Assembly (NCBI GenBank): GCA_963781775.1
Contig: CAWAHE010000010.1
Span: 124,001 to 188,000 of the forward strand
Length of the DNA: 64,000 nt
DNA from: CAVSRC01 sp963781775
GTDB taxonomy: Bacteria > Pseudomonadota > Alphaproteobacteria > Rhizobiales > Kaistiaceae
Direction: 5' to 3'
The translations under genes were made by a program, and so were the position numbers. Positions 41,570 to 49,996 of the stretch are shown in pieces; the first letter of the stretch is position 1, and the number at the start of each line of letters is the position of its first letter. The notes beneath the pieces are model-generated. The model worked only from the letters and a program-made list of their open reading frames with translations. It ran no database searches and was not told the origin of the DNA.

Positions 41570-41931
41570 TGAGATTGGTCAGCATCCTCGCTCGATGAGG
41601 GGCGTCTCCGGAGGCGTCTTGAGATGGAGCGAACTCTTTTGAGTGGCCGATATCGGAAACATCCGACATCGGCAGGTGCGGCGCCTGCGGCATCGGGACA
41701 TTCGCAACCCGGTGCCCCGGGACGCCTCCGCGTAAGCTCGTCCGCCGGCACTACGACCGGCTGTGGCCATAGCCCACCTTAAGCCGGGCGGGTTCAAAAC
41801 CTCGCTTTCCAAGGCGAGGGGCCAGGCAGCGATCCGGTGATGAGCCGGCAGCGCACCGTTCGCCCGGTGGAGCGCGAGTAGCGGAGGTGCAAAGTCGTCG
41901 CGGCGGGCGCTCGGGAGAGCGCCCCATTTTT
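41570..41931 (+). ncRNA. Candidate structured non-coding RNA
   Basis: A gene-free stretch that can fold into a chain of stable hairpins and ends in an intrinsic terminator with no protein gene in front of it. Clear stems: 41646-41656 with 41663-41673 (ten pairs, one A-C mismatch), 41689-41697 with 41708-41716 (nine pairs), 41800-41805 with 41814-41819, and 41854-41858 with 41865-41869. Short reading frames here lack coding character. I compared it with RNase P RNA, tmRNA (including the permuted alpha type), 6S, SRP and 5S RNA and found none of their conserved cores. The 5' end is a guess. Confidence 0.4.
41905..41931 (+). terminator. Intrinsic terminator with no coding gene in front
   Basis: GGGCGCTC-GGGA-GAGCGCCC is an 8-bp perfect GC-rich stem with a GGGA tetraloop, followed by CATTTTTA. 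It works in the plus direction, whereas both flanking genes (tetR and the MetE-like gene) are on the minus strand, so it must end a non-coding or unrecognised plus-strand transcript. Confidence 0.75.
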
Positions 41932-41972
41932 AGCGGACTGCCCGCGCGGCGTCTTGCCGGGCGCCCGCCACC

Positions 41973-41994
41973 CCTCATGTTTCAGGACATGAGG
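41973..41994. other. Inverted repeat downstream of the MetE-like gene
   Basis: CCTCATG and CATGAGG are perfect 7-bp arms around an 8-nt loop. It lies 60 bp beyond the MetE-like stop codon. There is no T-run after it on the minus strand, so a role as that gene's terminator is only possible, not shown. Nothing else was recognised between 41932 and 42053. Confidence 0.3.
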
Positions 41995-42053
41995 CGTTCT
42001 TTGAAAGGTTCATCAACCCGGAGCCAATCGCTCGCGGGAACGAGAAGGTGCGC

Positions 42054-43079
42054 TTACGATAGTCTCTGTCGTGCCAGGGCCGCCCCGGCGCCGAGCGCGT
42101 TCAGCTTGGCGTAGGCGAGGTCCCAGTGCATCGGCGCCATGCCGCAATTGGTGCAGGGGAAAATGCGCTCGGCCGGCACGTAGGCCGTCGCCTGCTCGAT
42201 CAGGCTTGCCACCTCATCGGGCGTCTCGACGGTCTCGTTGGCCACGTCGATGCATCCAAGCAGGACGTCCTTGCCTTTGAGCAGGGAGAGCAACTGCAGC
42301 GGCACATGCGAATGCATCGCCTCGACCGACACCTGGTCGAGGCGGCTGGCGGCCAGCGCCGGGAAGATCTCCTCGTACTGCGTCCACACGCCGCCGAGGG
42401 ATTGCTTCCACTCGAGATTGGCCTTGATGCCGTAGCCGTAGCAGATGTGCACCGCGGTCGTGCATGTGAGCCCGTCGATGGCGCGGTGGAGCGCCTCGAT
42501 GCCCCAGTCCTTGACCTCGTCCATGTAGACGTTGAAGGCCGGCTCATCGAACTGGATCGTGTCGACGCCATCCGCTTCGAGCGCGCGGGCTTCCTGATTG
42601 AGCAGGTCGGCGAAGGCGAAAGCAAGTCTGGTGCGGTCGCCATAGTGTTCGTCGGCGATGGTGTCGACGATGGTCATCGGGCCGGGCATGGTGATCTTCA
42701 GCTTGCCGCGCGTGTGTGCGCGTGCCGTCCGCGCCTCATTGGCGTGGACGCGGCCGGTCAGCCGGATCTCGTCTTTCACCACCGGCACCATGGCCGTGTA
42801 GCGGTTCTTGCGGATGCCCATCGCGACCTGATGGGCGAAGTCGATGCCCTCGACGAATTCAAGGAAGCCATGCACGAAATGCCGGCGCGACTGCTCGCCG
42901 TCGCTGACGATGGCCAGCCCCGCATCCTCCTGCAGCTTGACCGCGAGGATCGTGGCGTCGCGCTTGGCGCGCGCGAGGTCGTCGCCCTCCATGCGCCACG
43001 GCGCCCACAATTTGTTGGGCTCGGCCAGCCAGAACGGCTTGGGGAGCGATCCGGCGACGGTTGCGGGAAAATCTGCCAT
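42054..43079 (-). CDS. Cobalamin-independent methionine synthase (MetE C-terminal domain) family protein
   Basis: A 341-residue protein matching only the catalytic C-terminal barrel of MetE. Zinc ligands are visible: His and Cys in TTAVHICYGYG, Glu in VSVEAMHS and Cys in FPCTNCGM; VDTIQFDEPAFN is the core substrate strand. Stand-alone forms of this barrel act as methyltransferases for methionine formation or related thiol methylations with various donors. Normal MetE also has an N-terminal barrel, absent here, so the methyl donor is uncertain. The ATG is 113 bp from the divergent SDR gene. Confidence 0.86.
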   Translation of the reverse strand: MADFPATVAGSLPKPFWLAEPNKLWAPWRMEGDDLARAKRDATILAVKLQEDAGLAIVSDGEQSRRHFVHGFLEFVEGIDFAHQVAMGIRKNRYTAMVPVVKDEIRLTGRVHANEARTARAHTRGKLKITMPGPMTIVDTIADEHYGDRTRLAFAFADLLNQEARALEADGVDTIQFDEPAFNVYMDEVKDWGIEALHRAIDGLTCTTAVHICYGYGIKANLEWKQSLGGVWTQYEEIFPALAASRLDQVSVEAMHSHVPLQLLSLLKGKDVLLGCIDVANETVETPDEVASLIEQATAYVPAERIFPCTNCGMAPMHWDLAYAKLNALGAGAALARQRLS

Positions 43080-43192
43080 GGCCGGTTACTTGCCATGGAT
43101 CGGCGCCTTTGTCGCCCCGCGACGAATGCCGCCTCGACAGGCGAGCGGCCGGGATGCTAGCCGCAGACAACCCGTTCAGAAGGAGCCCAGCC

Positions 43193-44036
43193 ATGCCCGA
43201 CCATTCCGCACTTGCCTCCGGCCGCAGCGCCGTCATCACCGGCGGCGCCAGCGGCATCGGCCTCGCGGCCGCCAAGCGCTTCGCCGCGCGCGGCATGAAG
43301 GTCGCCATCGCCGATCTCGACCAGGCCGCCCTCGACGCGGCAGCGAAAGAGATCGTTGCGGCGACGCCCAAGGCGGAGGTGCTGACCGTGCGCACCGACG
43401 TCAGCCGCAAGGAGGATGTCGATGCGCTGAAGGACGAAGGCCTATGCCGCCTTCGGCGAGGTCGCCGTGCTGATGAACAATGCCGGCCGCGGCGGCGGCG
43501 GTGGGCCGTTCGAGAACTATGAGGGCTGGCAGAAGGTCATCGGCACCAACCTCTGGGGTGTCGTCAACGGCGTCCACGCCTTTGCGCCGGCGATGATCGC
43601 GCAGGGCACGCCGGCGGCGATCGTCAATACCGGCTCCAAGCAGGGCATCACCTGTCCGCCGGGCGACACCGCCTACAACGTTTCCAAGGCCGGCGTGAAG
43701 GTGCTCACCGAGGCGCTTCAGCACACGCTGCGCAATACGCCCGACTGCAAGGTCGATGCCTATCTGCTGGTCCCGGGCTGGACGCATACCGGCCTCACCG
43801 CGCGCCAGAAGGAGAAGCCGGCCGGCGCCTGGTGGCCGGACCAGGTGGTCGACATGCTGCTCGAGGCGATGGGCAAGGGCGACTTCTACATCATCTGCCC
43901 GGACAACGACGTCACCCGCGAGGTCGACAACAAGCGCATCCGTTGGGCGGCCGGCGACATTGCCGAAAACCGCCCGCCGCTGTCGCGCTGGCATCCGGAC
44001 TACACGATGGCCTTCGCCGATTTCCTGAAGGAGTAG
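43193..44036 (+). pseudogene. SDR family oxidoreductase, single-base frameshift
   Basis: A short-chain dehydrogenase interrupted by one extra G at about 43439/43440. Removing it joins VDALKDEA to YAAFGEVAVLMNNAGRGGG and restores a 280-residue protein. All family motifs are then present: TGGASGIGLAAAK, NNAG, Ser in IVNTGSKQG and Tyr/Lys in AYNVSKAG. AGGAG precedes the ATG. Whether the frameshift is real or a base-calling error cannot be told here; the rest of the gene shows no decay, which favours an error or a very recent mutation. Confidence 0.85.
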
Positions 44037-44039
44037 CCG

Positions 44040-45272
44040 CTACCGCGCCGCCGGCTTCTTCCGGCTCTCGATGTTGGGCAGGAACACTGTCAGCAGGCCG
44101 ATCGCCGGCAGGAACGCACAGACGTTGTAGACGTATTCGATCGAGGTGGCGTCGGCGAGTGCGCCCAGCGCCGCCGCGCCGAGGCCGCCCATGCCGAAGG
44201 CGAGGCCGAAGAAGATGCCGGACACCATGCCGGTCTTGCCGGGCACCAGCTCCTGCGCGAACACGACGATCGCCGGGAAGGCGGAGGCGAGGCCGAAGCC
44301 GATCGGGATGCTGAGGATCACCGTCCACACCAGCCCGACATGCGGCAGGACCAGCGTGAACGGCAGGATGCCGAGGATGGAGGCCCAGATCACGTATTTG
44401 CGGCCGAAGCGATCGCCGAGCAATCCGCCGATCAGCGTGCCGGCGGCGAACGCGAACAGGAGGACGAAGAGCAGAACCTGGGCGACCTGGATCGACACGC
44501 CGTAGTGGTCGATCAGATAGAACGTGTAGTAGCTCCGCAGGCTCTCGAAATAGAAGAACTTGGAGAACACCAGCAGGCCGAGGATGACCAGCGAGACGAC
44601 GACCTTCGTCTGGCTGATGTCGGCGCGTTCGACGACCGGCATCGGGCGCGGCTTTCGCGCGGACGTGAAATGGTTGGCCCGGTACCAGCGGCTGACGCGC
44701 CACAGAACCACGATCGCCAGCATGGCGATGACCGAGAACCAGGCGATGCTGTGCTGGCCGTAGGGAACGATGATGGCCGCGGCAAGCAAGGGCCCGAGCG
44801 CGGTGCCGACGTTACCGCCGACCTGGAAGATCGACTGGGCGAAGCCGTGACGGCCGCCCGAGGCGAGGCGCGCGATGCGCGACAACTCCGGGTGGAAGAT
44901 GGACGACCCGAGCCCGACGAGCCCGGCAGCCACCAGCAGGATGCCGTAGGTCGGTGCGATCGACAGCAGGATCAGGCCGCAGAAGCTGGCGGCCATGCCA
45001 GCCGGTAGCGCGAACGGCTGCGGTCGGCGGTCGGTGAAGATGCCGACCAGCGGTTGCAGGAGCGAGGCCGTCACCTGAAAGGTGAAGGTGATCAGGCCGA
45101 TCTGCCCGTAGTCGAGCGCGAACGAATCCCGCAGCAGCGGGTAAATCGCCGGCAGCAGCGACTGAATTGTGTCGTTGAGAAGATGCGAGACGCTGAGCGC
45201 GATCAGGATCGCAAACACGGTCGAGTCGGCATCGCGGGCGGTCAGGCCGCTGCCCTGGGCAGGCGCATTCAC
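44040..45272 (-). CDS. MFS transporter, fosmidomycin resistance (Fsr)-like
   Basis: A 410-residue 12-segment MFS exporter. The first half carries SHLLNDTIQSLLPAIYPLLRDSF (core NDTIQSLLPAIYP) and the second half the GGLLGDRFGRKYV loop, both characteristic of the E. coli Fsr group that exports fosmidomycin. Start is GTG with GGAGA seven bases upstream; the longer upstream frame has no signal for translation. The physiological substrate is not known. It is convergent with the SDR gene (3-bp gap). Confidence 0.9.
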   Translation of the reverse strand: MNAPAQGSGLTARDADSTVFAILIALSVSHLLNDTIQSLLPAIYPLLRDSFALDYGQIGLITFTFQVTASLLQPLVGIFTDRRPQPFALPAGMAASFCGLILLSIAPTYGILLVAAGLVGLGSSIFHPELSRIARLASGGRHGFAQSIFQVGGNVGTALGPLLAAAIIVPYGQHSIAWFSVIAMLAIVVLWRVSRWYRANHFTSARKPRPMPVVERADISQTKVVVSLVILGLLVFSKFFYFESLRSYYTFYLIDHYGVSIQVAQVLLFVLLFAFAAGTLIGGLLGDRFGRKYVIWASILGILPFTLVLPHVGLVWTVILSIPIGFGLASAFPAIVVFAQELVPGKTGMVSGIFFGLAFGMGGLGAAALGALADATSIEYVYNVCAFLPAIGLLTVFLPNIESRKKPAAR

Positions 45273-45530
45273 GCAACGTTCTCCGGTTGGGTCGCGCCGT
45301 GGGACCACGGTGCACAAGGAGTATGCACCCGAACGCAGGGGCGAGCCATACGGCCGGCGCATAGCGGCCACGGCTGTGGCGCGGCGGCATCGCCGTTAGG
45401 AATTTAGCAAGCATGACCGCACTTTGGTCACGATCTCGCTGGAATAGTGGCGGGGATGTGTTGCTAGATTTGCAGCTTGGCACCGATGTGAGTCGGTGCT
45501 CCCACCTCCTTGGCGGAAGGAACCGGGTTC

Positions 45531-46400
45531 ATGTCGATGCGCGGCGCACTCACGGCGAGCTTGCTTCTTGGCGTCAGTCATATCGGTGCGGCGTGGGCAG
45601 CCGAGCCGGCGGGCAAGGCCGCCGCGGTCGTGCCTCAGGCCGATGCGAACAATCGCACGCTGGTGGTCAACGGCCCGGTCTTCATGGGCGACGTCGTCAA
45701 GACCGGCGCGCGGGGTACGGCCCAGATCCTCTTCCTCGACGACACCAAACTGGCGGTCGGCCCGAACTCAGACATCACCATCGACAAGTTCGTCTATTCG
45801 GGCGGGCAGACGGCGAAGCAGGTGACCATCAACGTCACGCAGGGCGCGTTCCGGTTCATCACCGGCCTCAGCGCCAAGAACGCCTACTCGATCAATACGC
45901 CGACGGCGACGATCGGCGTGCGCGGCACGAAGTGGGAAGGCGTCGTCGACAAGGACGGAACGTTCAAGGCGACCGTCTTCGAGGGCGCCATCCAGGTCTG
46001 CAACAAGGAAAGGCCGCGGCGGACCTGTATCGTGATGTCGCAGTCCTGCGACACGGTTACGATCGATCCGGCCGGCAAGATCAATCCGGTCAAGAGCGTT
46101 TACGACAAGACCGACGTGCTCAACGGTTTCGCCTTCGCGTTCCGCGAGAATCGGCTGCTTACCGACTTCCGGGCAAATTCGGGATCGTGCAACGTTCCGA
46201 ACCTCGATCCGGGCCACAATCCGTCTGGGCATGATCTCAATCCGCCGCCGCGCCGCCGATCGACATCGGCCGATGAGTGCTGCAATCGGCTTAGTGGGGC
46301 AGAGCAGCGAAGGCGGCGGCGCGCAATCAGCTCATGTAGCGTCATGCAGATGAACTCCTCGAATTTGCCGCTCGCGTCGCGTGCAGCGGCGGTCGCGTGA
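45531..46400 (+). CDS. FecR domain-containing secreted protein
   Basis: A signal peptide (residues 1-23, GAAWAA) is followed by a FecR domain: NRTLVVNGPVFMGDVVKTG, AQILFLDDTKLAVGPNS and the INTPTATIGVRGTKWEG core strand. FecR-type domains in secreted proteins bind surface structures or act in cell-envelope signalling. The last 50 or so residues, from the Pro/Arg stretch at about 46240, read antisense through the tail of the neighbouring PaaK-like gene. A one-base shift in that CCG-rich stretch would end the protein at a TGA at 46274-46276, so the annotated C-terminus is suspect. Confidence 0.78.
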   Translation: MSMRGALTASLLLGVSHIGAAWAAEPAGKAAAVVPQADANNRTLVVNGPVFMGDVVKTGARGTAQILFLDDTKLAVGPNSDITIDKFVYSGGQTAKQVTINVTQGAFRFITGLSAKNAYSINTPTATIGVRGTKWEGVVDKDGTFKATVFEGAIQVCNKERPRRTCIVMSQSCDTVTIDPAGKINPVKSVYDKTDVLNGFAFAFRENRLLTDFRANSGSCNVPNLDPGHNPSGHDLNPPPRRRSTSADECCNRLSGAEQRRRRRAISSCSVMQMNSSNLPLASRAAAVA

Positions 46401-47707
46401 TACTTGAAGTCACGTTGAATGGATGGCCCGAAGGCGGTCGAGGATGACTTGGCGGAGGGCGGCTTCTTCGCTGTCGCGTGAGCGGCCGCTCCACGACGAG
46501 GTTGACTTCGATCGTGTCGCGCGGTCGATCTGAACGAATTGGTACTGCGAGAACGGGCGCAACATCGCGAAACCGATAGTAGCCCGTTAACGGCCATTGT
46601 CTCGGCCGTCCGGCAACATGATCAGGTTGCGCTGGCGGCCGAGGATCCGGTTGCAGCACCGGGAGGCCGCGCCCGCAAATGCCTCGGCTCTGCCGACTTC
46701 GGCGTAGTCACCGATCTCGTATCGGATGATCGGCGTCGCGAAGTTGGCCAAATCGGTGATGACCACTCGACCGGTTTCGCCGGGCCTGCAAGGCCGCCCG
46801 GCTTCGTCGAGGACTTCGACGATGTGGGTTTCGGCCATGACGTGATAGTCGCCGCAATCCGGACATTGGATTGCGATGCTGCCGGCTTCCGTCGAACTGT
46901 AGGTGTCTTCGACGTCAACGCCGAAGAACGACTTGACGCGGTCGCGTAAGTTCGGCCGTCACGGTCTCTCCGCGTGGTTCGGATATGCTCCAGTCCGGCT
47001 GGGCGGACCTCCTGGCTGGCGAGCTCATCGATCAGGCCCATCAGGTTGTTGGGATAGACCATCAGCGTACCCGGGCTTGCGCTCGCGGATCCTCGCGGCC
47101 TGTTCAGCAATGGCGTCGTGATGGGGAGCCCGAGGCCGGGCCGCTCGCATGAAAGAGGCTCACCGGAGTGCCCCAGTCTGGGCTCTCGATCGGCCGTTCT
47201 GCGATTGGCGCGGATGCTGATCAGCGGGCGCCGTAAAATCTCGCTCGTGCCAAGCGTGATCGCGCATGGTGTTGGCGATCACCATTGTTAGCGTTGACCT
47301 GTGTGCGATTTGACGGCCAGTGGCTCGCCGGTCGAACCCGACGTGCGCCCGTCGCGGATCGGGAGATGCGATGCAGGAACATTGCGGCAGAAAAGCGCGT
47401 CGCCCGCCTGTTGGATGTCGCGCCGCGTCATGGGCGGCAGAGCCGACAAGCCCTTCAGGCCGCGCAAGGTCGCTTGCAGTCAGCCCAGCTTTCTTCAGTC
47501 GCTCGGCGAAGAACGGCGACTCGCGCTCGCAGTGGCGCGCAGTGATCGCCAATTGGCGGAAAGCATTGCGCTCGAGTTCATCGGCTTTCAGCCACTGGCT
47601 GGACTCGAGCCATTTGATCAAGCCAGCGAGCGCATCGCGGTATCGGTTCCGGTGATGGGCGGCCAGACAATTCCTTCGACTCGTCCGGCAGGCGGTGGTT
47701 GTGTCAT
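46345..47707 (-). pseudogene. PaaK-like phenylacetate-CoA ligase family protein, multiple frameshifts
   Basis: Pieces of an adenylate-forming ligase occur in order but in different frames. They are an N-terminus around TGTDTA then LAGLIKWLESSQWLKADELE, a core TRRDIQQAGDALFCRN, the nucleotide-binding TSGSTGEPLAVKSH, FFGVDVEDTYSSTEAGSIA, GRVVITDLANFATPIIRYEIGDY and NRILGRQRNLIMLPDGR, and a C-terminus SIQRDFKYHATAAARDASGKFEEF. The total length of about 450 codons fits an intact family member, so damage is by small indels only. The start codon overlaps the stop of the methyltransferase gene as ATGA. The end coordinate is approximate. Confidence 0.75.
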
Positions 47708-48505
47708 CTGACGTCGATGATTGCGATTGGGCAGCGCTCGGCGAGTTCGTATTCGCCGGAGTCGACAAATGAATTGAAGCGCAGGGAGGACGGTATCGTC
47801 GCGAGAAGCTGTGAGGCTGTCGGAAAGCAGTAAGTCTCATGCGAGGCTTCGTAAGTGTCTATGGTGTCAATGTCCTCGCGAGCGAATGCCGGTATCGAGC
47901 GCGAATGCGCTCCGATCGGTGACCATATCGTTGAATGTTGCCAACGCGTCCGCCACCGCGATGCTCGGCTCGCTGCGTTCGCGAGGTCATCGCCATCATC
48001 AGGCGCCATTTGAACGCGGCGAAGGAAGCGATTTGACCGGTCAGGGAGTGGCGGAAGACCGTCTCCACAGTTTCGGCGACTTCAGGAGCCAGAAACGTTC
48101 GGATGGCTATTCGCCCGCGCGTCTCCAGAAAGCCGGCGAGTTTCCACAGCACCAGCGCAATGTCGGCCAGTGACGGCAGCGCGTTTAGGCTACCGTCGCC
48201 GACGCACGTGTCGAAAGCTCCGGGCGCGAAGGCCATCTCGCGCCAATCTGCGCAGATGGCACAGCGGTCCGGGGTGTCTCCTGGCCAGAGCGCGCGCAGG
48301 ACGGCTGCATTTCGATCAACTGCCGTCACGGCTGGTCCAATAGCTACTAGTGCGGGGGTCGACGCCAAGCAGAAGCCAGCGAGATCCTCCGCCATTGATA
48401 GCGCGTTGGTAGGCAGCAACGATCTCGTCGTTTACAAACAGCGGCGGACCTACCCGAAGAGCATGGCGGTAGAGTTCGCGCCCAGTGAGACTCAGCCACG
48501 TCCAT
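47704..48505 (-). pseudogene. Class I SAM-dependent methyltransferase, multiple frameshifts
   Basis: A methyltransferase of about 265 codons is recoverable only across several frames. It begins MDVAESHWAR, continues with PLFVNDEIVAAYQRAI, WLLLGVTPALVAIGP (SAM-binding loop region), TAVDRNAAVLRALWPGD, CVGDGSLNALPS and KLAGFLETRGRIAIRTF, and ends with SQLLATIPSSLRFNSF and ELAERCPIAIIDVR. At least three single-base frame changes separate these blocks (for example near 48365, where GV and TPAL are in different frames). No large deletion is visible. It is upstream of, and was coupled to, the broken PaaK-like gene. Confidence 0.72.
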
Positions 48506-48586
48506 GTTACTCGGCCTCCATGCGGACGCCGAATGGTATAGTGGCATGCGGTGAGGCGCCACTCAGTGGGTTGTCTGGACCGTCCT

Positions 48587-49267
48587 CTAGCCCAAATCGA
48601 TATCATCTGCCGGCTTCGTGCCCGGCTTGCGGATCAACTCGGCCGCCTTGCGCAGAACGTCGGCAACGCGGCGCTGTTCGTCTTCCGATGCGTCGAGCTT
48701 CTCAGCGATGGCGGTCTTCAGTTCGCGGCGCGCCTCGTTGACTTCGTCGATGACGCCGGGGATGTCGCGGTCGGGCGTCGCGGAGCCGCCGCGCCGCTGG
48801 CTTTCCCACCACGAGCGGGCCTGGGCCATCTTGCGGCCGAACTTCTCGATGCCGGAGAGCGCCAGGTCGGCGATCTCGCGGTTCTCATCGAGGTGCTTCC
48901 GGCCGGTCTCGGTGATCGAATAGACCTTCTTGGAGCCGTCGGCGGCGGAGGTCGCGTAGCCGACTTCCTCCAGATAGGTGAGCGTCGGATAGACGACGCC
49001 GGGGGAGGGGCTGTAGACGCCGCTCGACTTCTCCTCGAGCGCCTTGATGATCTCGTAGCCGTGGCGCGGTCCCTCGGCGAGCAGCGCGAGCACGATCAGC
49101 CTGAGGTCGCCATCGGCGAGCATCTTGCCGACGCGGAAGGCGCCGCCGCCCCAGCCGCCGCCGCGTCCGCGCGGACCACGGCCCCAGTTCTCCGGCCCGC
49201 CGGCGCCGCGGCCGGCAAAGTGCCAATAGGCACGCTCTTCGCGATTGAAATGATGGTGCATTGTCAT
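48587..49267 (-). CDS. PadR family transcriptional regulator, YqjI-like
   Basis: A 226-residue regulator. A His- and Gly/Arg-rich N-terminus of about 45 residues (MHHHF, RGPRGRGGGWGGG) precedes a PadR winged helix at about 48-125, with LIVLALLAEGPRHGYEIIKALEE, SPSPGVVYPTLTYLEE and the wing ending YSITETGR. A charged helical tail follows. The layout resembles E. coli YqjI, whose His-rich start binds nickel. An inverted repeat lies 10 bp upstream of the ATG, so autorepression is likely. Confidence 0.88.
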   Translation of the reverse strand: MTMHHHFNREERAYWHFAGRGAGGPENWGRGPRGRGGGWGGGAFRVGKMLADGDLRLIVLALLAEGPRHGYEIIKALEEKSSGVYSPSPGVVYPTLTYLEEVGYATSAADGSKKVYSITETGRKHLDENREIADLALSGIEKFGRKMAQARSWWESQRRGGSATPDRDIPGVIDEVNEARRELKTAIAEKLDASEDEQRRVADVLRKAAELIRKPGTKPADDIDLG

Positions 49268-49276
49268 GGCTCCGGT

Positions 49277-49292
49277 TATATCGTGCGATATA
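49277..49292. promoter_or_regulatory. Probable PadR operator
   Basis: TATATCG-TG-CGATATA is a perfect 7-bp inverted repeat placed 10-25 bp upstream of the padR-like start codon. AT-rich palindromes at this position are usual targets of PadR proteins. Confidence 0.65.
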
Positions 49293-49317
49293 GCTAGGAG
49301 CCCGCCGGGCGCGCGTC

Positions 49318-49329
49318 AAGATATATCTT
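49318..49329. promoter_or_regulatory. Second AT-rich palindrome upstream of padR
   Basis: AAGATATATCTT is a perfect 12-bp palindrome 25 bp further upstream than the first repeat. It contains the same GATATA half-site seen in the first palindrome (CGATATA), so it could be a second binding site for the same regulator. Confidence 0.45.
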
Positions 49330-49415
49330 ACGAAATGAATTTGCCGTGGCGAATTTCCCGGGTTTTGGGCCGGTTCGCTTGCCATCGCCGGCGATGCGGC
49401 CTACCGAAGCCGCCG

Positions 49416-49502
49416 GCGGACGTGGCGGAATTGGTAGACGCAAGGGACTTAAAATCCCTCGGAGGAAACTCCTTCCCGGTTCGATCCCGGGCGTCCGCAC
49501 CA
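49416..49502 (+). tRNA. tRNA-Leu (anticodon UAA)
   Basis: An 87-nt class II tRNA. The acceptor stem GCGGACG pairs with CGTCCGC, followed by discriminator A and an encoded CCA. The D-arm contains GGCGGAATTGGTAGACGC, the anticodon stem AGGGA/TCCCT holds loop CTTAAAA with anticodon TAA at 49450-49452, the long variable arm is CGGAGGAAACTCCTT, and the T-arm CCCGGTTCGATCCCGGG is canonical. It reads UUA codons, which are rare in a genome this GC-rich. Confidence 0.98.
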
Positions 49503-49519
49503 GCGAGCGAAGCACAAAG

Positions 49520-49942
49520 ATGATCCCGGTCACCGCCACGATCCAGCTCGACGAGCGCGAAATCGAGGAGAGCTTCATCCGCGCCTCGGGACCGGGCGGG
49601 CAGAACGTCAACAAGGTCTCGTCGGCGGTGCAACTGCGTTTCGACGCGCGCCGGTCGCCCTCGTTGCCGGCAGCGGTGCGCCGGCAACTCGAAAGCCTCG
49701 CCGGTTCGCAACTCACCACCGATGGCGTCATCGTCATCACCGCGCAGCGCTTCCGCACGCAGGAGGCGAATCGTCGCGATGCGCTCGATCGTCTGGTCGA
49801 CCTGATCGCTCGCGCCGCAAAGCCGCCGGTGCCGCGAAAGCCAACGAAAGTGCCGCGCGCGAGCCGGCGGAACCGGCTTGAGGCCAAGGGGCGGCGGGCG
49901 GGCGTCAAGTCGCTGCGCGGGCGGCCGGATTCGGCCGACTAG
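49520..49942 (+). CDS. arfB: Alternative ribosome-rescue aminoacyl-tRNA hydrolase ArfB
   Basis: A 140-residue ArfB/YaeJ protein that releases peptides from stalled ribosomes. The catalytic GGQ lies in SGPGGQNVNK near the N-terminus, followed by VSSAVQLRFD; the C-terminal tail is highly basic (KPTKVPRASRRNRLEAKGRR), as needed to enter the mRNA channel. It lacks the stop-codon-reading domains of release factors. The ATG is only 17 bp after the tRNA-Leu 3' end, without an obvious independent promoter, so it may be cotranscribed with the tRNA. Confidence 0.94.
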   Translation: MIPVTATIQLDEREIEESFIRASGPGGQNVNKVSSAVQLRFDARRSPSLPAAVRRQLESLAGSQLTTDGVIVITAQRFRTQEANRRDALDRLVDLIARAAKPPVPRKPTKVPRASRRNRLEAKGRRAGVKSLRGRPDSAD

Positions 49943-49996
49943 CGGGTGTGCTGATTTGAACGCGCTTTTCCGGTCAAATGCCGCTATAGAGGAACG

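Noticed and set aside
41790..41820. A tRNA-Ser-like anticodon arm (CTTGGAAAG between paired CCTCGC/GCGAGG) on the minus strand.
   Set aside because: The loop is 8 nt, there is no proper T-arm, D-arm or acceptor stem; it is just one hairpin of the structured region.
41546..41931. RNase P RNA, 6S RNA or permuted tmRNA as identity of the structured region.
   Set aside because: The RNase P core GAGGAAAGTCC, a tmRNA tag frame (ANDN-type) and CCA-ended tRNA-like part, and the 6S open-bubble layout were all looked for and not found.
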